NCBI GenBank assembly: GCA_030528625.1
Contig: JAUMYN010000001.1
Span: forward strand, 248,001 to 312,000
DNA from: Candidatus Saccharimonadota bacterium
GTDB lineage: Bacteria; Patescibacteriota; Saccharimonadia; Saccharimonadales; Saccharimonadaceae
Length of the DNA stretch: 64,000 bases
Direction of reading: 5' to 3'
The notes below the pieces were generated by a model, which saw only the letters and a list, made by a program, of their open reading frames with translations, did not search any database and was not told the origin of the DNA. The stretch's first letter is position 1; each line of letters begins with the position of its first letter. Shown here piece after piece: positions 16,249-25,467 of the stretch. The translations under genes and the position numbers were made by a program.

Positions 16249-16335
16249 GCGGATGTGGCGGAATTGGTAGACGCGCTAGCTTCAGGTGCTAGTGTACGCA
16301 AGTACGTGAAGGTTCAAGTCCTTTCATCCGCACCA
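16249..16335 (+). tRNA. tRNA-Leu(CAG)
   Basis: Acceptor GCGGATG/CATCCGC, anticodon loop TTCAGGT (CAG), long variable arm TGTACGCAAGTACG, T loop TTCAAGT, discriminator A and encoded CCA. Confidence 0.95.
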
Positions 16336-16350
16336 ATCGTGTATGAAGAG

Positions 16351-16380
16351 AAAATATCGCCAGTATGGGGCGATATTTTT
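16351..16380. terminator. Bidirectional terminator between tRNA-Leu and the surface-protein gene
   Basis: Perfect 11-bp stem AAAATATCGCC (16351-16361) / GGCGATATTTT (16369-16379) with T on both outer sides. It serves both converging transcripts. Confidence 0.85.
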
Positions 16381-16410
16381 CATAGGTTTTTTCACAAGTC
16401 TACTGGGTCT

Positions 16411-19400
16411 TTATCGGTCGATCGGCAATTGTCGTCTTAGGACGTATGCGCCAAGTAGTGTAAGAGTTGCACTGGTGACGATTAGCCCGAGCAAGCCATT
16501 GCCAGTGTCCGCTAGGGTCATGCTGTCGCTGCGTGCAGAAGCAAGAGGCGGTGTATATGTATTGGTGATGCGATTACCATCGACAAACTTCGTGTAATGT
16601 TGTGGTGTCGCTACTTCGTCGACGCTATAGTGGTAGTGGGCACCCAGCTCGTCGGTTTCATCAAGGTTATTCCAGGTATGTGTCGTGGTGCCGTTTGCAA
16701 GGGCAATCGGCAGGCCGAATTTCTCGCCGTTGCGGAATAGTTGCACTAAAATAGTTGGCTTGAGCGCCGGCGCATTGCGCCAGACCTTTTCAACAGTGTA
16801 GGTTGTCTTTGGCGAGACGTAGTTATTAACGACAGTTAGGCCTTCGTTAGTATAGCCTGCTCGATAGTTAGTCGGGGTTGCTTCAGTGCCGCTGGCGTTA
16901 ACTTCGCGGATAAAGAAACTGTACGCATTACCATTAAAATCGGTTGCTTCCAAGTTCCGCCAGGTAGCGTGAGTGGTGCCGTTAGGAAGTTTAGCAACTA
17001 CGGCGCCTGGTACGCGTTCTTCTTTGCCGTTGGTTTTGCGCCACAGCTGTAGCCATATGGTTGGTCGATCAGCTGGGCCGCCGACCCACACTTTTGTGGC
17101 AGTGGCAGCGGCGGTTTTCGGAATCACATAGGTATTCACCACTGTCAAGCCGCTATCATCATAATACACTGCGTAGTTTGTCGGTACAGTCTTTTCTCGC
17201 ACGAAGAACTGATAGGTATTGCCCTGGCGGTCAGTTTGCTCAAGTTTGTTCCAGCAGGCTTTTGTTTCGCCATTGACTAGGATGCGAGTCGTGACGCCTG
17301 GTACGCGTTCTTCTTTGCCGTTGGTTTTGCGCCACAACTCAAGCTCAACGTCTGGCCGGGTAGTCGGACCGCCAATCCACCGCTTGGTGGCACATGCCGC
17401 ACCGTTTGTTGGAATAACGTAGCGGTTAGTGATTGTTAGGCCATCATCCGAAACGGTGCTTTCGTAGTGCTCTGGCACAGCCACTTCATTGACGCGATAG
17501 GTATATGGTGTGCCGGACTCGTCGGTTTGATCCAGCCCATACCAGGTGTGGGTTGTTTTATCGGCGTCCAGTACCGCTGGCGTGCCAAACGCGGCACCAT
17601 TACGGTATAGTTGCAGTAGTAGTTCAGGTTTGGTGTCTGGTCCGTCGATCCACCGTTTGGTGGCAGTAACATCGATTTTCGGCGAGGTATAGGTGTTGGT
17701 AATCGTGTCGCCAGTAGCGTTGACCGTTTTGCTGTAGTTGGCTGGCACTGCCACTTCGTCAGCGGTGTAAACATACTCTTTGCCACTCGCATCGGTCTTA
17801 TCCAAATCGTTCCAAGTATACGTCTCGGTGCCGCTGGCAAGTGATATCGGAGTCCCGAAGGCCGTGCCATTGCGTTGCAGTTGCAGCTCAATCGTTGGCC
17901 GGTTGATCGGCCCATTTACCCATTTCTTTATTGCGCGAAAACTTGTTTTCGGCGATACGTAGGTGTTGATGATATCGGTGACGTTGCCGGTGGTGGTCGT
18001 AGTCTTGCCATAGTTGACTGGCACTGACACTTCGTCGGCGGTGTAAACATACTCCTTACCATCAGTATCGGTTTTTTCCAGATCATTCCAGGTGTATCGC
18101 CATCCTGTAGCTGGTGTTAGGGTAGCGGTCTGGTGCGGTATGCCGTCTCGCAGCAAGGTGACCTTGAGTTCGGGCTGAGCTGGGCCGCCGATCCACGTCT
18201 TGACAACAGTGTGAGAGGTGGTTGGCGGCGTATAGGTATTGGTGATAGTCGCACGGCCGTTGCTGAAGAGGCATCTATCGCTGCTTGCAACCGTATCGCA
18301 CGACAGAGAGTAGTGGTCGACCGTAGTTTCCTTGACAGCGTAGGTGTATGGATTGCCGTAGACATCCGCCTCTGGTAGGGAGTGCCAGGTGACGGTTTGG
18401 TTGCCAGTGATAGTTTTTGCAGAGCCTGCCACGGGGTCGCTGCCTCGATACAGCGTCAGGGTTGTTTGATGATCGCTTGCCGCGCCGCCTACCCACTGCT
18501 TGGCGGCGGTAAGATCGATGAGCTTATGGTGGGCATTCTGAAAGACTACGCGGCGATGCAGTGCGGCGGTCAGGCCAACCGTTATCTTCGCCTGCTTACC
18601 AGTTCTTTGCTCGCTGTCGATCGTGTAGGTTGTCTGATAGTCTTCAGTACCCTTCTCGGTGATAGTGTAGTTACCCTGCGGCAGGCCGTTCACGACTGTT
18701 TCGGCGCGGCAGGCCTGCTCGGAGACTACGAGGGTGACCTCTCTGACGACTGCGCCAGCGGCATTTCTCATTTCAAAGGTGAATGGCGTGCCCTTGTCGC
18801 TAGTTACAAATGTCCCAGTAGGGCAGTCGCCCAGTGTTTTTACGATGCTAATGCTCCCGTGCTTAGCGGTATTCGTAACGGTGATATAAATATCGTTATC
18901 AATGTCACTACTGTCGTTGCGCTGTTGATAATCGTCAACCAGCGAGAAGCGAGCGCTCGTCAAAGCTGTACCTGGTACGCCCGGAGCGGTATTGTCTCCC
19001 TTGACACTATGAGCGAACCTAGTCTTGTAGTGGCCAGCGCCAACGACCACTTCACTGGCAAGATAAGAACCGGTTGTTCGTGCTTTCGTCGTGTAGTAAC
19101 TGCCGGCAGCATCAAAAGTGTGGCCATGATTAACGTTCGCCATGTCTGTGACCGAAATGGCAAAACGATCATCCGCGGCAGCCTTATTGCCCTCGATTTT
19201 CTTTTCGGTGTGAATAAGCACTGGATTGACACGTGGCGAGACGGCGCTCTTGGTTTGGGTGCTGCCGTCAGTGTCAGTGTAAGTAAATAGTGCAGTAGAA
19301 CGGTTGGTGTCATAGAGGTGCACGCCAGCGGTCGGGGAGAAGTTATCGGATAGCTCGATTCGAACGGTTGTAGTAGCGGTACGAACACCGCTGGCATCAG

Positions 19401-20499
19401 GTTTACTGAGCGATACATTATGCCACACCGCCTGGTTGTTGGTTACTACCGCGCCATCGGCTTGTACGATCCTGAAGTGCTCGGCAACCACGTCTTTAAT
19501 GGAGATATTCTTTGCGGCGGCGGTGATATTGCCGCTAATTTTATGAAAGATGCTCGACAAGTCCCCTGGCGTTGCAGTGTAGTAGTTCTGCGGGCTGGCG
19601 ATTTGTTTTAAGACTGACTCGCCAGTGGCTCCCGCACTCAACGCCACGCTATACAGAACATGCTTTGGAGAGGCGGCCTTGTAAAAGCCAGCCTCCGCAA
19701 TCGCTGCATTGCCGCTATTGTAGTAGCGATATTCATATTCTGGAAAGAGTAAAGTGCCGACATTGATCGTTCGATATAGTTTCCACATTGTATTGCCATA
19801 GCCCTCGCGCTGGCTATAGATAAACTCGGACTCTGGGACTAAGGCGCTAGTCTGCTTTTCGCGAGCTGCAATGTTTGGGCCGCCAGTTACCAAATAATTA
19901 TCTGGCTGCTTGATTTTATAGCCATAAGTTGGTTCGCCATCAGACAAGAGGATGATATTTTTCGCTGCACCTGGGTTGTCATGCGCCTCTAGTAGCTGGG
20001 ATGCGCGACGGATAGCAGCCTGGGTAAACGTGCCTCCGTCAGCCTGAAGGGCATCAATGGCTGCGCGAGCTGCCAGCCGATCCGTGGTAAGGCCGATATC
20101 AGTCCGCGCTTCGCTGGCGAAGGAGATGATGGCGACGCGATTGGCGGTATTGCCTTCGACGAGTAGTTTATCAATAAGTTCTTGTGCGGCCTTTTTGGCG
20201 GCATCCATTCGCGAATCAATCGTCATACTTCGTGAGCGATCAATAACCAGGACGGTATCAGCTGCTTTTTGCTGGTGGTCGCGGGCCTGAATCGTTAGGT
20301 CAATATCCCAAGTATTCAGCGTCCCCCGAACCGCCTTTGCTGTCTTTGAAACCTTGACTTCGCCAGGGGCAAGATCGGTGCTTGTTGCCATGGTTGACCG
20401 CAGCGCGAACAGCCCGCCGATAAGAGCAAGAATAAGGGCCATAATTCCAATTCCCCAAAACTTTCGGCGATATAGACTGATAGAAAAGTGCTTTTTCAT
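16411..20499 (-). CDS. Giant surface protein: VWA domain, SpaA-like domain, seven Cna-B repeats, C-terminal anchor
   Basis: 1362 aa. The N-terminus has a basic stretch and a hydrophobic segment (about 13-36). A von Willebrand A domain (about 80-330) has an intact metal-ion adhesion site: DRSRS (DxSxS), a Thr in GGTFTQAAIR and LSDGEPTYG. Next come a linker and a SpaA/prealbumin-like module (SISIVKTLGDCPTG..ITEKGTEDYQTTY). Seven tandem Cna-B-type repeats of about 90-100 aa follow, each beginning (A/T)xK.W..GP and ending E(V/K)..VP..Y ... TNTY..P. The Lys, Glu and Asn positions suit self-formed isopeptide bonds. The C-terminus is LADTG, a hydrophobic span and RRQLPIDR, like a sortase signal with a non-standard motif. 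The probable role is a stalk-like adhesin for host-cell contact. SD GGAGG precedes the ATG. Confidence 0.88.
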   Translation of the reverse strand: MKKHFSISLYRRKFWGIGIMALILALIGGLFALRSTMATSTDLAPGEVKVSKTAKAVRGTLNTWDIDLTIQARDHQQKAADTVLVIDRSRSMTIDSRMDAAKKAAQELIDKLLVEGNTANRVAIISFASEARTDIGLTTDRLAARAAIDALQADGGTFTQAAIRRASQLLEAHDNPGAAKNIILLSDGEPTYGYKIKQPDNYLVTGGPNIAAREKQTSALVPESEFIYSQREGYGNTMWKLYRTINVGTLLFPEYEYRYYNSGNAAIAEAGFYKAASPKHVLYSVALSAGATGESVLKQIASPQNYYTATPGDLSSIFHKISGNITAAAKNISIKDVVAEHFRIVQADGAVVTNNQAVWHNVSLSKPDASGVRTATTTVRIELSDNFSPTAGVHLYDTNRSTALFTYTDTDGSTQTKSAVSPRVNPVLIHTEKKIEGNKAAADDRFAISVTDMANVNHGHTFDAAGSYYTTKARTTGSYLASEVVVGAGHYKTRFAHSVKGDNTAPGVPGTALTSARFSLVDDYQQRNDSSDIDNDIYITVTNTAKHGSISIVKTLGDCPTGTFVTSDKGTPFTFEMRNAAGAVVREVTLVVSEQACRAETVVNGLPQGNYTITEKGTEDYQTTYTIDSEQRTGKQAKITVGLTAALHRRVVFQNAHHKLIDLTAAKQWVGGAASDHQTTLTLYRGSDPVAGSAKTITGNQTVTWHSLPEADVYGNPYTYAVKETTVDHYSLSCDTVASSDRCLFSNGRATITNTYTPPTTSHTVVKTWIGGPAQPELKVTLLRDGIPHQTATLTPATGWRYTWNDLEKTDTDGKEYVYTADEVSVPVNYGKTTTTTGNVTDIINTYVSPKTSFRAIKKWVNGPINRPTIELQLQRNGTAFGTPISLASGTETYTWNDLDKTDASGKEYVYTADEVAVPANYSKTVNATGDTITNTYTSPKIDVTATKRWIDGPDTKPELLLQLYRNGAAFGTPAVLDADKTTHTWYGLDQTDESGTPYTYRVNEVAVPEHYESTVSDDGLTITNRYVIPTNGAACATKRWIGGPTTRPDVELELWRKTNGKEERVPGVTTRILVNGETKACWNKLEQTDRQGNTYQFFVREKTVPTNYAVYYDDSGLTVVNTYVIPKTAAATATKVWVGGPADRPTIWLQLWRKTNGKEERVPGAVVAKLPNGTTHATWRNLEATDFNGNAYSFFIREVNASGTEATPTNYRAGYTNEGLTVVNNYVSPKTTYTVEKVWRNAPALKPTILVQLFRNGEKFGLPIALANGTTTHTWNNLDETDELGAHYHYSVDEVATPQHYTKFVDGNRITNTYTPPLASARSDSMTLADTGNGLLGLIVTSATLTLLGAYVLRRQLPIDR

Positions 20500-20688
20500 G
20501 GTGTGCCTCCGTTACGAAATCTTGCTTTCATCGAGCAATATACGCAAGAGTCAAGTCTTGCGGCCCACCATGCTGGCTCATTGCGTTGCCAATTATAAAG
20601 TAATATGATAAAAAAGTCAATTATAAAATAAAAATGCAATAAGCGCAAGCTTTATGGGGCATGATAGCTTTTTACGTCATTTGTATGC

Positions 20689-20694
20689 TATGAT
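20689..20694 (+). promoter_or_regulatory. Extended -10 box (leaderless) for 20701-21234
   Basis: TGCTATGAT, with TATGAT at 20689-20694, then 6 nt to the ATG. Confidence 0.6.
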
Positions 20695-20700
20695 AGAGAA

Positions 20701-21234
20701 ATGAAAATCGCTCAAGACGGGCGTAATGTCACCGATGAATTCAAAGGCCGATCCGAGGCGGAGATTATCCAGACGCTTGATGCGCGCAGCCATGATTTAG
20801 TAATTGCACTGGAGAACACCGAGCGGGATTTTAATGCCGGGACAATTGTGCGTAGTGCCAATGCCTTTGGGGTGCGCCGGGTGTATATCATCGGGCGGCG
20901 GCAGTGGAATAAGCGCGGGGCGATGATGACTGACAAATATCTGCATGTCGAATATCTGCCGACGACCGAAGAGTTTATTCAGCTGATGCGCGCCGAAGAC
21001 AGAGCAATTATCGCCATTGATAATGTGCCAGGCAGCGTGTTGATGGCGCAGACGACATTGCCGCAGCGGGCGGTGCTGGTGTTTGGGCAGGAGGGGCCGG
21101 GGATTTCAGCGGAGCTAGCGGCGGCGGCCGATCAGATCGTCGCTATTGAACAGTTTGGCTCGACGCGCAGCATCAATGTCGGGGCGGCTGCTACCGTGGC
21201 GATGTATTGCTGGCTACAGCAAAATGTGCTATAA
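20701..21234 (+). CDS. TrmH/SpoU-family RNA 2'-O-ribose methyltransferase
   Basis: 177 aa, the size of a minimal SPOUT-knot methyltransferase. Motif 1 is ERDFNAGTIVRSANAFGVRRVYIIG (the conserved Asn and Arg), motif 2 is AVLVFGQEGPGIS and motif 3 is FGSTRSINVGAAATVAMYCWLQQ, which forms the SAM-binding trefoil knot. Such enzymes methylate a ribose 2'-OH in tRNA or rRNA. The target nucleotide cannot be deduced: the protein lacks an N-terminal RNA-binding domain, which fits tRNA enzymes of the TrmH/TrmL type better than RlmB. The start is fixed by the leaderless promoter. Confidence 0.88.
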   Translation: MKIAQDGRNVTDEFKGRSEAEIIQTLDARSHDLVIALENTERDFNAGTIVRSANAFGVRRVYIIGRRQWNKRGAMMTDKYLHVEYLPTTEEFIQLMRAEDRAIIAIDNVPGSVLMAQTTLPQRAVLVFGQEGPGISAELAAAADQIVAIEQFGSTRSINVGAAATVAMYCWLQQNVL

Positions 21235-21276
21235 CAAAGACATGAGTATGTTGCAACTCCACCATCCACATCTGTT

Positions 21277-21331
21277 GCCGAGGTAGGACTTGTGCTTTTA
21301 CTGTGTATTGCCCGCCGAGTTCTACCTCGGC
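21277..21331 (+). repeat. Inverted repeat upstream of hisS
   Basis: Perfect 10-nt arms GCCGAGGTAG (21277-21286) and CTACCTCGGC (21322-21331) with a 35-nt loop, followed by GATTTTGATTG. It may be the terminator of the methyltransferase gene or part of a hisS leader. The T-run is weak. Confidence 0.5.
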
Positions 21332-21377
21332 GATTTTGATTGAAAAAAGCAAAGAATTAGACCATAATGGAGATAGT

Positions 21378-22715
21378 ATGAGCAGTTTATCAACCCAAAG
21401 TTACAAAGGCGCGCGGGACTATTACCCAGAAGAGAAGCGTCTGCAGAATTATATTTTTGCCACATGGCGTCGCGTAGCGGAGCAGTTTGGTTATGAGGAA
21501 TATGGCGCGCCGCTGTTAGAGCCGCTGGAGATTTATACCGCAAAATCAGGCCAGGAGTTGGCTGGCGAACAAACCTATATTTTCACCGATCGTGGTGGCC
21601 GCCAGGTGACGATTCGGCCAGAAATGACGCCGACGATTTCACGCATGGTGGCGGCGCGGCGCCAGGAGCTCGCTATGCCGGCTCGCCTCTACTCTATCGC
21701 CAATTTTATGCGCTACGAGCGGCCGCAGCGCGGTCGGGAGCGTGAGTTTTGGCAACTGAATGCCGACTTGTTTGGCGTAGAAGGCCCGGCAGCCGATGCC
21801 GAAATCATAGAATTGTCGTACGCCTCGGTGATGGCCTTTGGCGCCACGCCCGATATGTTTGCGGTGCGGGTCAATCATCGCCAGCTCATCAATCAACTGA
21901 TGAGCCAGTTCTTGGGGCTAGATGTGATTGGCGCCACTATGATGACGAAGCTACTGGATAAAAAAGACAAGATTACCCCAGAAGCTTTTCGGCAGCAGGC
22001 GATTGAGATTTTCGGGAGCGAGGCGGCGCGTCAAGGCTTGCCAAAGTTGGCTCGGATGATTAGCATGCGGCGCATAGCTGATTTGCCAGCTGAAGTAGCC
22101 GACAGCCCCTATGCCGCGCAACTGCGCCAAGTGATGGCGTCGCTGCAACAAAAGGGTGTCGCGAACGCGGAATTTGATATTACCCTGATGCGCGGACTGG
22201 ATTATTATACGGGTACGGTATTTGAGCTGTTTGACACCTCGCCAGAGAATCGACGAGCGCTGTTTGGCGGCGGCCGTTATGACGGACTGGTGGGGCTGTT
22301 CGGTGTCGAAGCGGTGCCGACGGTTGGTATGGCGGTGGGTGCTACCACTATGCAGCAATTTCTTGAAGTACACAGGCTACTGCCGCGACTTGCCACTCGC
22401 ACCGATGTTTATATTATTCCAGTGGGCGAGGCGGTACAGGCTGGTGCTGATGCGCTGGCGCGACAGCTGCGGGCCGAAGGAGTCTGCGTGGAGCTAGATA
22501 TTACGGGGCGTAAAGTGGATAAGCAGCTCAAGACCGCACTGAAAAAACAGATTCCGTTTGCGGTGTTTGTCGGCGAAGAAGAACTACAGACTGGTGTCTA
22601 CATGGTGAAAAATCTGGTGGAATCAACCGAGCAGCGAGTCGATATCAATCGGATGGTGACGGTAGTGATGGATCGTCGGTATGACAGTGATGAGGATGCG
22701 GCGTTTCGTATATAG
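21378..22715 (+). CDS. hisS: Histidyl-tRNA synthetase
   Basis: 445-aa class II aminoacyl-tRNA synthetase that charges tRNA-His. Motif 1 lies in GARDYYPEEKRLQNYIFATW.. with the following YGAPLLEPLEIYTAKSG. Motif 2 is RLYSIANFMRYERPQRGREREFWQLNAD. The histidine-A loop is LMRGLDYYTGTVFELF and motif 3 is FGGGRYDGLVGLFG..VPTVGMAVGATT. The anticodon-binding domain (DVYIIPVGEAVQAGADALARQLR) completes the chain. I start at MSSLSTQSYKGARDYY (21378), preceded by GGAGAT and by CATAAT only 9 nt away, rather than at an upstream frame extension. Confidence 0.95.
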   Translation: MSSLSTQSYKGARDYYPEEKRLQNYIFATWRRVAEQFGYEEYGAPLLEPLEIYTAKSGQELAGEQTYIFTDRGGRQVTIRPEMTPTISRMVAARRQELAMPARLYSIANFMRYERPQRGREREFWQLNADLFGVEGPAADAEIIELSYASVMAFGATPDMFAVRVNHRQLINQLMSQFLGLDVIGATMMTKLLDKKDKITPEAFRQQAIEIFGSEAARQGLPKLARMISMRRIADLPAEVADSPYAAQLRQVMASLQQKGVANAEFDITLMRGLDYYTGTVFELFDTSPENRRALFGGGRYDGLVGLFGVEAVPTVGMAVGATTMQQFLEVHRLLPRLATRTDVYIIPVGEAVQAGADALARQLRAEGVCVELDITGRKVDKQLKTALKKQIPFAVFVGEEELQTGVYMVKNLVESTEQRVDINRMVTVVMDRRYDSDEDAAFRI

Positions 22716-22752
22716 ACAGACAGAGAGACTGGCGTGCTTTCGCCGTATCTGT

Positions 22753-22758
22753 TATAAT
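22753..22758 (+). promoter_or_regulatory. -10 box of tig-clpP (near-leaderless)
   Basis: TATAAT, with 8 nt to the ATG at 22767. Confidence 0.6.
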
Positions 22759-22766
22759 AGGCAGTT

Positions 22767-24050
22767 ATGAAGACGACTGTAAAGAATCTATCAGACACGA
22801 AAGTACTTTTGACGATCACCGTGGGCAGCGAGGAGCTGCGGGCGGCCGAGCAAGTTGCTTTGACAAAATTGGCGCGCGATATCAAGGTGCCGGGGTTTCG
22901 CAAGGGCAAGGTGCCAGCCAGCGTGGCGGCGAAGCACGTTAATCCGAACACCTTGCAGGAGCAGACATTGGATAATGCCTTGTCAAAGGCAGTGGCCGAG
23001 GCTTTTTTGGCGGAGAAGTTGCAGGCGCTGGATCGCCCGAGCGTTGAAGTAAAGAAGTTTGTACCAGGCCAGGAGTTGCAGTTTACTGCCGAAGTAGAGG
23101 TGGTGCCGCCAGTGAAGCTTGGTAAGTACCAAAAGCTGAAAGCCAAAAAGCAGCCAGTGAATGTTGAGGCAAAGGAAGTCGACGAGATTATTGAGCGGAT
23201 GCGCCAGAATTTCGTGGAGAAGACGGCGGTTGAGCGCGCGGCGAAGAACGGCGACGAGGCGGTGATTGACTTTGTTGGCAAAAAGGACGGCGTGGCGTTT
23301 GATGGCGGTACAGCGAAAGGCTATGGCTTGAAGCTGGGCGCGGGGCAGTTTATCCCTGGGTTTGAAGAAGGCGTTGTTGGTCATAAGGCTGGCGAGGAGT
23401 TTGATCTTGACCTGACTTTCCCAGAGGATTATCACGCCAAAGAATTGGCCGGTGCCAAGGTGGTCTTTGCGGTAACTTTGCAGACGGTGAACGAACTAAC
23501 CCTGCCAGAGCTAAACGATGAGTTTGCTGCTAAGTGCGGTCCGTTCACCGACGTGAAGGAGCTGAAAGCCGATATTGAACGCGAAATTACGGCACAAAAA
23601 GAGCGTGAGGCTGGTGAAAAGCTGAAGGATGATTTGGTGGCTGAGTTGGCTGACGGCTCAAAGGTGGCGCTGCCAGAGCTGTTGGTCGAGGATCAAATGC
23701 GCTCAATCGAGCAGGACATGACGCAGAATTTGATGTACCAAGGCCTGACGCTGGAGCAATATCTATCAGCGCAAAAGTTTGCCGATAAGGATGCGTGGCT
23801 GAAACAGGAAGTGCGCCCAGCGGCCGAAAAGCGCGTGAAGGCCGGCTTGGTGCTGGCAGAATTGTCAAAAGAGCTGAAGATTGAGGTGTCGCATGAGGAA
23901 TTGTCAGCGCAGATTGACAGCCTGAAACAGCAATACGGCAAGGATGCCAAGCTGGCGGCGCAGCTGGATAACCCAGAGGTGCATCGTAACATCGCCAATC
24001 GGATGATCACCGACAAGACGGTTGAGAAGCTGGTGGAATTGAACGCCTAG
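22767..24050 (+). CDS. tig: Trigger factor (ribosome-bound chaperone / prolyl isomerase)
   Basis: 427 aa. It has the three-domain trigger-factor layout: an N-terminal ribosome-binding domain with [10 protein letters not shown] (the GFRxGKxP signature, about residues 45-54), an FKBP-type PPIase domain ([17 protein letters not shown] to [10 protein letters not shown], about 165-240) and a long helical C-terminal chaperone domain ([20 protein letters not shown] onward). It binds near the exit tunnel and assists folding of nascent chains. clpP follows 13 nt later, the usual tig-clpP arrangement linking folding with proteolysis. The -10 box sits 8 nt ahead of the start codon. Confidence 0.96.
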   Translation: MKTTVKNLSDTKVLLTITVGSEELRAAEQVALTKLARDIKVPGFRKGKVPASVAAKHVNPNTLQEQTLDNALSKAVAEAFLAEKLQALDRPSVEVKKFVPGQELQFTAEVEVVPPVKLGKYQKLKAKKQPVNVEAKEVDEIIERMRQNFVEKTAVERAAKNGDEAVIDFVGKKDGVAFDGGTAKGYGLKLGAGQFIPGFEEGVVGHKAGEEFDLDLTFPEDYHAKELAGAKVVFAVTLQTVNELTLPELNDEFAAKCGPFTDVKELKADIEREITAQKEREAGEKLKDDLVAELADGSKVALPELLVEDQMRSIEQDMTQNLMYQGLTLEQYLSAQKFADKDAWLKQEVRPAAEKRVKAGLVLAELSKELKIEVSHEELSAQIDSLKQQYGKDAKLAAQLDNPEVHRNIANRMITDKTVEKLVELNA

Positions 24051-24063
24051 GGAGTTGCTGTAT

Positions 24064-24654
24064 ATGCCGCTATCTTACCTCGTCCCCACCGTCATCGAAA
24101 AGTCCGCCGATGGCGAGCGGGCGTTTGATATTTATTCGCGTTTGCTCAATGAGCGGATTATTTTCCTCGGCGAGGAAGTGAATGAGCATACCGCCAACAT
24201 CGTGGTGGCGCAGCTGCTGCATCTGGCGCACGTGGATCCTGAGGCGGACATCTCGCTGTATATCAACAGTCCGGGCGGCAGTGTCTATGACGGCCTGGCG
24301 ATTTACGACACCATGAACTTTATTAAGCCAGATGTAGCGACCTACGGTATTGGTTTGCAGGCCAGCATGGGCGCTTTTTTGCTGAGTTCGGGTGCCAAGG
24401 GTAAGCGATTTTGCTTGCCACACGCCAAGGTGATGATTCATCAGCCGTCCAGCGGCACTCGCGGCAAGGTGACCGACATGGAGATCGACCTTAAAGAGAC
24501 GGTTGAACTCAAAGAAATGCTGGCCAAGATTATGGCCAAAAACACTGGCCAGAAGCTCGGCAAGGTGAAGGCCGACATGGAGCGCGACTATTGGATGACG
24601 CCAAATGAGGCGCTTAACTACGGGCTGATTGATAAAGTCGTGAAAAAGGCGTAA
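24064..24654 (+). CDS. clpP: ATP-dependent Clp protease proteolytic subunit
   Basis: 196-aa serine protease subunit that forms tetradecameric barrels with Clp ATPases. The oxyanion glycines lie in [16 protein letters not shown], the catalytic Ser in [14 protein letters not shown], the catalytic His in VMIHQPSSG and the acidic residue in [19 protein letters not shown]. The N-terminal [23 protein letters not shown] is typical. I use the ATG at 24064 ([10 protein letters not shown]); a TTG three codons upstream is in frame, and AGGGAG overlaps the end of tig. It converges with 24662-25390 with 7 nt between the stops. Confidence 0.96.
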   Translation: MPLSYLVPTVIEKSADGERAFDIYSRLLNERIIFLGEEVNEHTANIVVAQLLHLAHVDPEADISLYINSPGGSVYDGLAIYDTMNFIKPDVATYGIGLQASMGAFLLSSGAKGKRFCLPHAKVMIHQPSSGTRGKVTDMEIDLKETVELKEMLAKIMAKNTGQKLGKVKADMERDYWMTPNEALNYGLIDKVVKKA

Positions 24655-24661
24655 TCGGCTG

Positions 24662-25390
24662 TTATTTTCTAGGTGGTTTTTCGGGTAAATCAAAGCCAAT
24701 GAGCGGTGCGGTAAAGACGCGCTTTAGAGTTGAGGGGTCGCTCTCGTTGAGCTTGCCAAACGCTGCGGTTGCCAGTTGACGCATTGCGGTAGTAAACTTC
24801 TTGCCGTTCTCGCCGAAGCCAGCCATCTTTTGAGCGGCCTCGGTGACGGCTGGCGCGTCGGAGAGCCTGCCGGTATAGCTGCCGCGCAACCCTAGGTCGG
24901 GCGCTTCGTCAACAATAGTTATATCGTGCGGCCAGGCCGGGTCATAAAGCGGTGTCCTGACCGTCAGATCTCCTTCTCCTCGTAGGCCCCGCACCAAGGC
25001 GACAGTTGCGAAGCATAGCTGCATAGCCTCAGTAGAAAGCGGGGTGGTTTTTTCACTTCCTTTGACATCAAGAAAGGCCAACGGTAGAACAACCCTGCCG
25101 GAGACGTCCCTTTCGTTAGGGGGGGACATCGTATAAAGCGGCGTATCGTATGGCAAGCCCTCATCAGTTGGTAGGCGCCCCACTAGTCCTAGCGTGTTTT
25201 CGCTCGTGCCCTTACTGCCAACTCGCACCAGCCTCACTCCATTAACGCTGTCCCGAACGCGCCGGACAACTTCGCTAATGGGGTCGCCTGGGCCTGGCTC
25301 GCCGTCAAAGAATGTTTTGTAAAAAAATGCTTCGTCAACTATTCTAGGCTCTGCCTCTGCCAAACTTGAAGATAAATTGCCTTCTTTCAT
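24662..25390 (-). CDS. Hypothetical protein
   Basis: 242-aa soluble protein without signal peptide or membrane span and with no domain I recognise. It is acidic in the middle and ends in a basic PEKPPRK. It contains segments such as VRLVRVGSKGTSENTLGLVGRLP and VVLPLAFLDVKGSEKTTPLS that look like beta-strand-rich folds. TATACT and AAGGAGG precede the ATG. The next upstream gene on the same strand (25468-26427) is also unknown and has its own promoter-like box, so the two form a small block of lineage-specific genes. Confidence 0.65.
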   Translation of the reverse strand: MKEGNLSSSLAEAEPRIVDEAFFYKTFFDGEPGPGDPISEVVRRVRDSVNGVRLVRVGSKGTSENTLGLVGRLPTDEGLPYDTPLYTMSPPNERDVSGRVVLPLAFLDVKGSEKTTPLSTEAMQLCFATVALVRGLRGEGDLTVRTPLYDPAWPHDITIVDEAPDLGLRGSYTGRLSDAPAVTEAAQKMAGFGENGKKFTTAMRQLATAAFGKLNESDPSTLKRVFTAPLIGFDLPEKPPRK

Positions 25391-25467
25391 TGCCTACGCC
25401 TCCTTTTCTTCAGTATACGCCAGGGGGTTCGCCTGGGCAAGTATGGGCGGTTTGGTGGCGCTAGGGT

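Noticed and set aside
18382-19290. 302-aa plus-strand ORF inside the Cna-B gene
   Set aside because: Lies wholly antisense within the surface-protein gene, has no SD or promoter and no recognisable motif. The Cna-B frame is the coding one.
21277-21331. T-box riboswitch upstream of hisS
   Set aside because: No T-box sequence (AGGGUGGNACCGCG-like) or specifier loop is visible; only a simple inverted repeat.
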